This document shows, piece by piece, positions 1-5,565 of a DNA stretch of 10,620 bases. The stretch's first letter is position 1; every line of letters begins with the position of its first letter. The notes under the pieces are model-generated. The model saw nothing but the letters and a program-made list of their open reading frames with translations. It was not told the DNA's origin and searched no databases. Source of the stretch: Comamonadaceae bacterium (GTDB lineage: Bacteria; Pseudomonadota; Gammaproteobacteria; Burkholderiales; Burkholderiaceae_C). The stretch lies in assembly GCA_947464665.1 (NCBI GenBank), contig CANHXV010000059.1, positions 1 through 10,620 of the forward strand. The letters are read 5' to 3'. The position numbers were made by a program, and so were the translations under genes.

Positions 1-52
1 GATGAACAATGCCTTCACGCGTTTTAAAGATTTCATCGTGGGGAACTTCTGA
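1..52 (+). CDS. ftsA: FtsA, C-terminal end only (partial)
   Basis: The window opens inside a plus-strand gene. The frame from base 2 reads MNNAFTRFKDFIVGNF and stops at TGA (50-52). A short tail with alternating aromatic/aliphatic and basic residues ending in Asn-Phe fits the amphipathic C-terminal helix with which FtsA, the actin-like anchor of the Z ring, binds the inner membrane. The position directly upstream of ftsZ in the same direction supports this, since ftsA-ftsZ is the usual order. Only 16 residues are visible, so the call rests mainly on context. The Met at base 2 is probably internal. Confidence 0.72.
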   Translation, partial: MNNAFTRFKDFIVGNF

Positions 53-101
53 TGGATTGGCGCAAACTTTACTTGGCAAGGGGGAGTCCGCATCGGCGAT
101 G

Positions 102-132
102 TTGAAACCCACTTAACCCAAAAAAATAAAAT
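102..132 (+). promoter_or_regulatory. Possible ftsZ promoter in the ftsA-ftsZ gap
   Basis: The 128-bp gap between ftsA and ftsZ (53-180) holds no gene. A TTGAAA hexamer (102-107) is followed after 19 bp by TAAAAT (127-132), within an A/T-rich tract (about 118-150). The spacing is longer than the optimal 17 bp, so this is a weak candidate. A dedicated ftsZ promoter in or near ftsA is common in proteobacteria. The transcript would have a leader of roughly 40 nt before the ftsZ start. Confidence 0.35.
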
Positions 133-169
133 TTTCAAAAATCAAAATTTAGGCAACTGCAACAGTTTT

Positions 170-175
170 AGGAGA
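170..175 (+). promoter_or_regulatory. Shine-Dalgarno site of ftsZ
   Basis: AGGAGA lies 5 nt before the ATG at 181, a near-ideal ribosome binding site that fixes the ftsZ start. It is the clearest Shine-Dalgarno sequence in the window and contrasts with most other genes here, which have none. Confidence 0.85.
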
Positions 176-180
176 GCACC

Positions 181-1404
181 ATGAGCATTGAAATGATCCA
201 AGTCGAAGAGTTCAACCAAGGAACGCAAATCAAAGTGATCGGCGTGGGCGGTGGCGGTGGCAATGCCGTTGAGCACATGATCGAGCGCAATGTACAGGGC
301 GTTGAATTCATTTGTGCCAACACCGATGCGCAGGCATTGGCACGCAGTGCAGCGCACCGCTTTATTCAATTGGGTCAAACCGGATTGGGTGCAGGCAGCA
401 AACCAGAAAAAGGTCGCGATGCAGCCGAGGAGGCCATTGACGACATTCGTGCTGCCATTGAAGGCGCGCACATGTTGTTCATCACGGCTGGCATGGGCGG
501 TGGCACTGGCACCGGAGCAGCTCCTGTGATTGCTCGCGTGGCCAAAGAAATGGGTATCCTGACTGTGGGTGTGGTGACCAAGCCGTTCGACTTTGAAGGC
601 GGTCGCCGCATGCAAAGTGCTGAAGCTGGTTTGGCTGAATTGGAAGCCAACGTTGACTCTCTGATCGTCGTGCTCAACGAAAAGCTCATGGAATTGCCAG
701 GCGGCGAAGACATGACCCAAGACGAAGCTTTTGCGCACGCCAACGACGTGCTGAAAAATGCCGTCGGCGGAATTGCTGAAATCATCAACGTACCAGGCCA
801 CGTGAACGTCGACTTTGAAGATGTGCGCACCGTGATGGGAGAACCCGGCAAAGCCATGATGGGAACTGCTGCTGCCAGCGGCCCTGACCGTGCAAGGATT
901 GCTTCTGAACAAGCTGTGGCTTGCCCTTTGTTAGAAGGCATTGATTTGTCTGGCGCCAAGGGTGTGTTGGTATTGATCAGCGCAGCCAAGGGCTCACTCA
1001 AATTGAGCGAGTCCAAGCAAGCCATGAACACCATCCGTGCATACGCTTCAGAAAGTGCGCATGTGATTTACGGTACTGCATACGACGAAACCTTGGGCGA
1101 CGAAATTCGTGTGACTGTGGTGGCCACGGGCTTGTCAAGTCAAGTTGCACGCCGGACTGCGCCACCTTTGCAAGTTTTGCGCACTGGAACCCACGATGCC
1201 CCATTTACCGTCGATACAAGCGACGCTGTGTCGCCTGCATTGACTGGTCAAAGTACAGCCTTGGGTGGCGACTACGGTCGTTTGAATACGCCAAGCGTAT
1301 GGCGCACCAACCGCACACAAGCTGCCGCCAAAGTCGATGGCATGGCTTCTGCCGGTATGGATGACATTGAAATTCCAGCTTTCTTGCGCAAGCAAGCCGA
1401 CTGA
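181..1404 (+). CDS. ftsZ: Cell division protein FtsZ
   Basis: FtsZ is the tubulin-like GTPase that polymerises into the cytoplasmic Z ring and recruits the division machinery. The 407-residue protein has the expected parts in order: a glycine-rich nucleotide-binding start (GVGGGGGNAV, residues 21-30), the tubulin signature GGGTGTGAAP (106-115), the T7-loop region NVDFEDVRTV (209-218) that supplies catalytic acidic residues to the next subunit, the C-terminal activation domain to about 320, a short variable linker, and the conserved tail DDIEIPAFLRKQAD. That tail is the docking peptide for FtsA, ZipA and other partners. The start is set by the strong AGGAGA site. It follows ftsA and precedes lpxC by 68 bp with no clear terminator between, so some read-through into lpxC is likely. 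Length and motifs are normal and nothing looks broken. Confidence 0.98.
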   Translation: MSIEMIQVEEFNQGTQIKVIGVGGGGGNAVEHMIERNVQGVEFICANTDAQALARSAAHRFIQLGQTGLGAGSKPEKGRDAAEEAIDDIRAAIEGAHMLFITAGMGGGTGTGAAPVIARVAKEMGILTVGVVTKPFDFEGGRRMQSAEAGLAELEANVDSLIVVLNEKLMELPGGEDMTQDEAFAHANDVLKNAVGGIAEIINVPGHVNVDFEDVRTVMGEPGKAMMGTAAASGPDRARIASEQAVACPLLEGIDLSGAKGVLVLISAAKGSLKLSESKQAMNTIRAYASESAHVIYGTAYDETLGDEIRVTVVATGLSSQVARRTAPPLQVLRTGTHDAPFTVDTSDAVSPALTGQSTALGGDYGRLNTPSVWRTNRTQAAAKVDGMASAGMDDIEIPAFLRKQAD

Positions 1405-1460
1405 TTGTTTCGAACTGTGGGCCTCAAAACCCTCTTCAAGCAAGCTTGGGTCTGAGAATT

Positions 1461-1466
1461 TAAAAT
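1461..1466 (+). promoter_or_regulatory. -10-like TAAAAT six nt before the lpxC start
   Basis: TAAAAT lies exactly 6 nt upstream of the lpxC ATG (1473), so transcription from it would begin at or next to the start codon. No purine-rich Shine-Dalgarno sequence is visible at a usable distance and no good -35 was found 15-19 bp upstream. It may drive a leaderless lpxC mRNA in addition to read-through from ftsZ. Confidence 0.5.
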
Positions 1467-1472
1467 CAACCT

Positions 1473-2396
1473 ATGCTTGCTCAAAGAACCATCAAAACCC
1501 TCACCCAGGCCGTGGGTGTGGGTTTGCACAGCGGCCAGCGAGTTGAACTGACTCTCAGGCCTGCACCTCCAGGCACCGGCATTGTGTTTCGAAGAATCGA
1601 CCTCGCCGACCCGGTCGATATTCCGGTCTCAGCTCAAAGCGTCACCGACACCCGCCTGGCTTCCACCATTTCCTGTGGGCAAGCCAAAGTGCATACCGTA
1701 GAGCACTTGATGTCGGCTTGTGCCGGTTTGGGCATCGACAATTTGGTCATCGACATCACCGCCGAAGAAGTACCCATTTTGGATGGCTCTGCATCGTCTT
1801 TTGTGTTTCTGCTGCAAAGTGCTGGCATTGAATTGCAAAAAGTGGCCAAGCAATTTATTCGAGTTCTCAAAAGGGTGGAGGTGAATGACGGCCAAGGCGA
1901 GAACGTCAAGTGGGCCAAGCTTGAACCCTACGAGGGCTACCGCCTGAGTTTTGAAATTGATTTCCATCACCCAGCAGTTGATTCAACAGGTCAGCAAGTG
2001 GTGTTTGACATGGGTCGAGATTTGTATGCCCGCGACATTGCCCGTGCACGTACTTTTGGCTTCACCAAAGACGTTGAAATGCTTCGCTCCAACGGTTTGG
2101 CATTGGGCGGCGGACTTGACAATGCCATCGTGATGGACGACTACAAGGTGTTAAACAGCGATGGCCTGCGCTACGACGATGAATTCGTGAAGCACAAAAT
2201 TCTCGATGCCATGGGCGACTTGTATTTGTTGGGCAAGCCCCTCATTGCAAGTTACACAGCGTTTCGCTCTGGCCATGCCATGAACAATCTGCTGTTAAGG
2301 GCCTTGCTCAATCAACCCGATGCTTACGAAATGGTGAGCTTTGACGACATTCAAAAAGCACCAGTAGGATTTGCTTTGCCAGTGCGTGCTTGGTAG
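1473..2396 (+). CDS. lpxC: UDP-3-O-acyl-N-acetylglucosamine deacetylase LpxC
   Basis: LpxC is the zinc-dependent deacetylase of the committed step of lipid A (outer-membrane lipopolysaccharide) synthesis. It acts in the cytoplasm on UDP-3-O-acyl-GlcNAc. The 307-residue protein starts with the family's typical MLAQRTIKTL...GVGLHSG. It shows HTVEHLMSA (residues 74-82: E77 as catalytic base, H78 as zinc ligand), ILDGSAS (102-108), HKILDAMGD (241-249: H241 and D245 as the other zinc ligands) and SGHAMNN (266-272: H268, the active-site His). The start at 1473 matches the family N-terminus although it has no visible Shine-Dalgarno sequence; a TAAAAT box lies 6 nt upstream. The C-terminus is short, ending ALPVRAW, and lacks the AVLA-type tail that marks E. 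coli LpxC for FtsH. It closes the ftsA-ftsZ-lpxC run and faces ruvC. Confidence 0.97.
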   Translation: MLAQRTIKTLTQAVGVGLHSGQRVELTLRPAPPGTGIVFRRIDLADPVDIPVSAQSVTDTRLASTISCGQAKVHTVEHLMSACAGLGIDNLVIDITAEEVPILDGSASSFVFLLQSAGIELQKVAKQFIRVLKRVEVNDGQGENVKWAKLEPYEGYRLSFEIDFHHPAVDSTGQQVVFDMGRDLYARDIARARTFGFTKDVEMLRSNGLALGGGLDNAIVMDDYKVLNSDGLRYDDEFVKHKILDAMGDLYLLGKPLIASYTAFRSGHAMNNLLLRALLNQPDAYEMVSFDDIQKAPVGFALPVRAW

Positions 2397-2427
2397 ATGA
2401 GCTTCATGCGCTTGATTGCGGCCCAGA
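2397..2427. other. Convergent lpxC/ruvC junction
   Basis: Thirty-one bases separate the lpxC stop (2394-2396) from the ruvC stop (2428-2430, minus strand). Only a 4-bp inverted repeat, ATGA/TCAT (2397-2407), is visible and there is no T tract on either strand. I see no intrinsic terminator, so the two transcripts may overlap at their 3' ends or end by Rho. Confidence 0.6.
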
Positions 2428-2976
2428 CTAGTGACTCCGACCACCTCTGTACATGCCATGTGTTTTCCGATGGAGTACATCCAATGCCGCCAACTTGTTC
2501 ATGGAGGGACTTGCATGCGCATGGGTGATGGCCAAACCCAATGCATCTGCAGCGTCGGGTCCGGGAATTGAAGGCAACTTCAACATCCGCTTAACCATCT
2601 CCTGAATTTGAGATTTGGCAGCACGACCCTGCCCCGTGATAGCCTTCTTCATTTGAAGTGCAGTGTACTCAGCCACTTCCAAATCACAGGACACCAAAGC
2701 AGTCACGCAACAACCGCGAGCTTGACCTAAAAGTAAGGTGGCTTGCGGATTCACATTGACAAACACTATCTCAACCGAAGCAGATTCGGGTTGATAGCGC
2801 TGATTGATTTCTAAAATGCCATCGTAAATCACCCGCAGACGATTGGGCAAATTACCTTGGTTCACTTTGTCGGTGCGAATGACGCCGCTGGCCACATAGG
2901 TGAGTTGAGAGCCGCTCACATCAATCACGCCAAAGCCAGTGGTTTGGAGGCCAGGGTCAATACCAAGAATTCTCAT
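2428..2976 (-). CDS. ruvC: Holliday junction resolvase RuvC
   Basis: RuvC is the dimeric endonuclease that cuts Holliday junctions symmetrically, normally working with the RuvAB branch-migration motor. The 182-residue protein has the RNase H-like fold markers: MRILGIDPGLQTTGFGVI at the N-terminus (D7), SVEIVFVNVNPQATLLLGQARG around residues 67-88 (E69), and GPDAADALGLA (139-149; D141 and D144). These match the four catalytic acidic residues of the family. I chose the ATG at 2976 because it gives the canonical MRILGIDPG start. A TTG six codons upstream (2994) is in frame but not needed. It is the last gene of the minus-strand run, 21 bp after mtgA, with no Shine-Dalgarno sequence visible. ruvA and ruvB are not next to it. 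Confidence 0.96.
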   Translation of the reverse strand: MRILGIDPGLQTTGFGVIDVSGSQLTYVASGVIRTDKVNQGNLPNRLRVIYDGILEINQRYQPESASVEIVFVNVNPQATLLLGQARGCCVTALVSCDLEVAEYTALQMKKAITGQGRAAKSQIQEMVKRMLKLPSIPGPDAADALGLAITHAHASPSMNKLAALDVLHRKTHGMYRGGRSH

Positions 2977-2997
2977 AGGTCGATTGTGAAGCAATCA

Positions 2998-3747
2998 TCA
3001 GGGCAGAGCAACATCGTTCATGCGTGCCATGATGGTTTCTGTTCGGTCGCTTAAGTAAACAGACTGCGGTAACTTTTCAAAATAACGAGGGCGCGGCAGC
3101 ATGACGGCCAGACGTGCAGCCTCCCATGCACTGAGCTTGGCCGCAGATTTTTGAAAATAGTGTTGGGCTGCGGCTTCTGCGCCAAATACGCCTAGTCCCC
3201 ACTCCACATGATTGAGGTAGAGCGTGAGAATTTTCTTTTTGCTAAGGAAAGTTTCCAAAGCCACGGTGATGACCCATTCTTGGCCCTTTCGAAGCAGGGT
3301 GCGCTCGCCACTTAAGAGTAAATTCTTAGCCAATTGCTGGGTGATGGTCGAGCCCCCTACAATTTTGGGTGTGACTTTGGAGGTGCTATTTTTCTTGGCA
3401 GTTTGCGCTTCTAATTTGGCTTGGGTTTTTGCATTTTTTTGCCATGCTTTTTCAATTGCATCCCACCAGATACCGCTGTGCGATGTGAAGGCACTGTCCT
3501 CCGATGCCAGAACCGCCCGTTTCAGTGTTTTTGCAATTTGATCGTCTGATTGCCATTGCTGTCGCCATACAAAGCGGCCTTGGGTGCTGACAATTTGCCA
3601 AGCTTGTGATCTTTCAAAAGCGGTAGACGAAGGGTCGACCACAGCCATGAATGCAATTCTTCCGACAAAGAACAATTGCAAAACGACAAAGCCCGCCAGC
3701 ACCAGCCAGAGCCATTGTTTCAAAGCAGTCAAAATAGAACCCAACAT
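2998..3747 (-). CDS. mtgA: Monofunctional peptidoglycan glycosyltransferase MtgA
   Basis: MtgA polymerises lipid II into glycan strands (family GT51) without a transpeptidase domain, on the periplasmic face of the inner membrane. The 249-residue protein has one N-terminal membrane segment (about residues 12-36), then EDSAFTSHSG (83-92; catalytic Glu83), GGSTITQQLAKN (131-142), RKGQEW (153-158) and ETFLSKKKILTLYLN (165-179), which are the ordered GT51 motifs. Between the first two motifs is a Lys/Ala/Thr-rich stretch (about 104-127) somewhat longer than in the E. coli protein, probably a surface loop. The ATG sits 1 nt after the aroE stop (TGA-C-ATG), so translational coupling to aroE is likely. 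The protein is complete, with no penicillin-binding domain missing by truncation. Confidence 0.95.
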   Translation of the reverse strand: MLGSILTALKQWLWLVLAGFVVLQLFFVGRIAFMAVVDPSSTAFERSQAWQIVSTQGRFVWRQQWQSDDQIAKTLKRAVLASEDSAFTSHSGIWWDAIEKAWQKNAKTQAKLEAQTAKKNSTSKVTPKIVGGSTITQQLAKNLLLSGERTLLRKGQEWVITVALETFLSKKKILTLYLNHVEWGLGVFGAEAAAQHYFQKSAAKLSAWEAARLAVMLPRPRYFEKLPQSVYLSDRTETIMARMNDVALP

Positions 3748-3748
3748 G

Positions 3749-4594
3749 TCACTTTGAATGGGACACCCAGGCTCTTAAATCAGTCAGCACTTGTTGCGTA
3801 GGTGGCTTGACCCCACGCCAAAGTTGGAATGAAGCTGCCGCTTGCTCGACCAACATACCAAGACCATCGCGCGCTTCGGTGCCATGTGCTTGCGCCCATT
3901 GCATGAATGTTTGTGCAGCGGGGCCATACATTAAATCGCATGCCAAGCCATTTGTTTGCAACACACTGGCGGGGACGGGTAATGCAGCATGGCTCAGACT
4001 GCTGCTGCTGGCGTTGATGACCAAGTCAAAAGAATGGGAGAGAATAGCTTCGTGTGTCAGGCCGAAGGCTTGGCAGTCCACGCCCTCTGATGCAGCCAAG
4101 CTGGCATGCCGCTCTGTCAGTTGAATGGCTTTGTCAACGCTTCGGTTGGCGACCCAAATGCTCAGCGGTTTCTCAGTTAGCAAAGGCCCCAAAATGCCTG
4201 CTGCGGCGCCGCCCGCGCCAATGAGCAAAATACGGCGACCTTGCAATGCAAACCCTGCATTGCTAAGCAAATCCCTTACCAAGCCCAAGCCGTCGGTGTT
4301 CTCGCCATAAATATGTTCGCCGTCGAATTTGAGTGTGTTGCAAGCTTGCGCCAATGCCACGCGAGGGCTGCATTCAGTGGCCAGCGTAGCTGCCTCGGCT
4401 TTGAAGGGCAAGGTGACATTGCAGCCTTTGCCGCCAGCTGCCCTGAAGGCATGAACGGTAGTGCTGAAGGCGTCGAGGGGCACCCAGGTTTTTTCATACT
4501 GCAGAGTTTGGCCCGTGAGTTCTGCAAACCGCGCTTGAATCCAAGGCGACTTGCTGTGTTCAATGGGATGACCAAAAACGCAATAGGAGTCCAT
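3749..4594 (-). CDS. aroE: Shikimate dehydrogenase (NADP+) AroE
   Basis: AroE reduces 3-dehydroshikimate to shikimate with NADPH, the fourth step of the shikimate pathway to aromatic amino acids, in the cytoplasm. The 281-residue protein has the substrate site HSKSP (13-17), NVTLPFK (59-65; catalytic Lys65), N86 and ENTDG (98-102; Asp101). The Rossmann part has GAGGAAAG (126-133), the NADP-selecting NRS (150-152) and the C-terminal DGLGMLVEQAA (243-253). A run of serines (INASSSSL, 193-200) replaces the more usual NAT/TS pattern, a mild variation. It starts 12 bp after the TonB-like gene's stop and ends 1 nt before mtgA. Length and motifs are those of a standard AroE. Its pairing with cell-wall genes is positional only. 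Confidence 0.96.
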   Translation of the reverse strand: MDSYCVFGHPIEHSKSPWIQARFAELTGQTLQYEKTWVPLDAFSTTVHAFRAAGGKGCNVTLPFKAEAATLATECSPRVALAQACNTLKFDGEHIYGENTDGLGLVRDLLSNAGFALQGRRILLIGAGGAAAGILGPLLTEKPLSIWVANRSVDKAIQLTERHASLAASEGVDCQAFGLTHEAILSHSFDLVINASSSSLSHAALPVPASVLQTNGLACDLMYGPAAQTFMQWAQAHGTEARDGLGMLVEQAAASFQLWRGVKPPTQQVLTDLRAWVSHSK

Positions 4595-4606
4595 GAAAAG
4601 TACCCG

Positions 4607-5557
4607 TTAATTTTTTCGCTGAATTTCAACTGCGCGCTTTGAAGAGGCACTTGAATCGGGTGCCAGCATTTTGGTTTCAAGCGTTTCGTCGCGTGCAAAT
4701 TGAAAGCGTGTGACCACCACCAGTTGGTCTGCCTCTTTTTTCATGTCGGAGGTGAATGCGCCATAGGGTGATGCGCCGCGAACAATGGCTTGGGCTCGTT
4801 GGTCCAAAACGAACTGGCCAGAACCGCTGGCTACTTCGGTGCTCAAGACATGGCCCTTGTTGTCCAGGGTGATGACCATGGTGAGCTGGCCATAAAGTTT
4901 TTGGCCAGCAGCTTGCGGAAAATTCTCTGTTCCAGTGACTTCAATGGTTCGGCGCATTTTGTCGTAATAGCGAGCAAATGAAACCTCTTGTGTGGCTGGG
5001 CCGATGAAGCGTTTCTTAGGCCCACCTTGAAGGGCTTGAGACTGTTTTTCAATTTGAGCCAATTGATGAGCGACCTGTTTTTGGCGTTCTGTCAAAGCGT
5101 CTTTGGGCATTGCTTCGTTGACCTGGACAGGGCCTTGGGTATTCAGTTGAAACAAACTTTGTTTCAACTGGTTGATCAAGTGCTGTTGCTCATTTTTCAA
5201 GGATTCTATTTTTTGTTGAAGTTGCTCCAACTCTTGCACGTTGGCATTGCTGGCTTGCGCAGTGAAGGGGCTGGTTTGCAAGCTGGTGCCTGGCACTTGA
5301 CCACCGCCTGCCAAGTTCACTTGAGCCAAAGCCATGGGGGCGTCGGGTGCATTTTTGCTGCTTGAATTAACAAGCACAACTTCCAAGGTGTTGGTTTCAA
5401 AAATGCGATCGAATGTGGCAGGGGCAGCCCACCTCAGGGTGAGCAGGCTAGCATGAAAAACAAGCGACAAGCCCAAGGCCCAAAACAAGGCGCGGTGCGT
5501 CCTTTGATTGAGTGACAGGGGCATTGAGGTGGAGAGCATGGTGCTGATGGGTTTCAC
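4607..5557 (-). CDS. TonB-family / TolA-like envelope protein with coiled coil
   Basis: The 316-residue protein has a cytoplasmic N-terminus, one membrane segment (about residues 24-44), a low-complexity linker, a long Gln/Glu/Lys-rich stretch with coiled-coil character (about 107-137 and 152-178), and a C-terminal domain (about 204-290). In that domain, KLYGQLTMVITLDNKGHV, SGSGQFVLDQRAQAIVR and VVTRFQF resemble the TonB C-terminal fold. TonB proteins carry proton-motive energy from ExbBD to outer-membrane receptors. Here the usual Pro-rich periplasmic spacer is replaced by helices, more like TolA, and no exbB, exbD or receptor gene is nearby, so the partner is unknown. The start is uncertain: GTG at 5557 (8 nt after the RNase stop) or ATG at 5539 or 5524; none has a clear Shine-Dalgarno sequence and all keep the membrane segment. 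Confidence 0.82.
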   Translation of the reverse strand: MKPISTMLSTSMPLSLNQRTHRALFWALGLSLVFHASLLTLRWAAPATFDRIFETNTLEVVLVNSSSKNAPDAPMALAQVNLAGGGQVPGTSLQTSPFTAQASNANVQELEQLQQKIESLKNEQQHLINQLKQSLFQLNTQGPVQVNEAMPKDALTERQKQVAHQLAQIEKQSQALQGGPKKRFIGPATQEVSFARYYDKMRRTIEVTGTENFPQAAGQKLYGQLTMVITLDNKGHVLSTEVASGSGQFVLDQRAQAIVRGASPYGAFTSDMKKEADQLVVVTRFQFARDETLETKMLAPDSSASSKRAVEIQRKN

Positions 5558-5565
5558 AACATGAA

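Noticed and set aside
142..912. 256-residue open frame on the minus strand opposite ftsZ
   Set aside because: It mirrors the codon structure of ftsZ, is rich in His, Phe and Ala without family motifs, and has no start signals. It is a shadow of a certain gene.
375..1034. 219-residue minus-strand open frame inside ftsZ
   Set aside because: Second antisense shadow of ftsZ; low-complexity Ser/Pro/Ala composition and no recognisable domain.
1438..1450. AAGCTT-centred repeat between ftsZ and lpxC as a terminator
   Set aside because: The palindrome is short and not followed by a T tract; read-through into lpxC seems likely.
2397..2407. Inverted repeat ATGA/TCAT at the lpxC-ruvC junction as a bidirectional terminator
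   Set aside because: Only 4 bp, AT-rich, without a T run on either side.
2974..2994. TTG start for ruvC at 2994
   Set aside because: It adds six residues before the canonical MRILGIDPG start and has no ribosome binding site; the ATG at 2976 is preferred.
4241..4698. Open frames overlapping the aroE start on both strands (133 and 140 residues)
   Set aside because: Both overlap the well-supported N-terminus of AroE or the end of the TonB-like gene and encode nothing recognisable.
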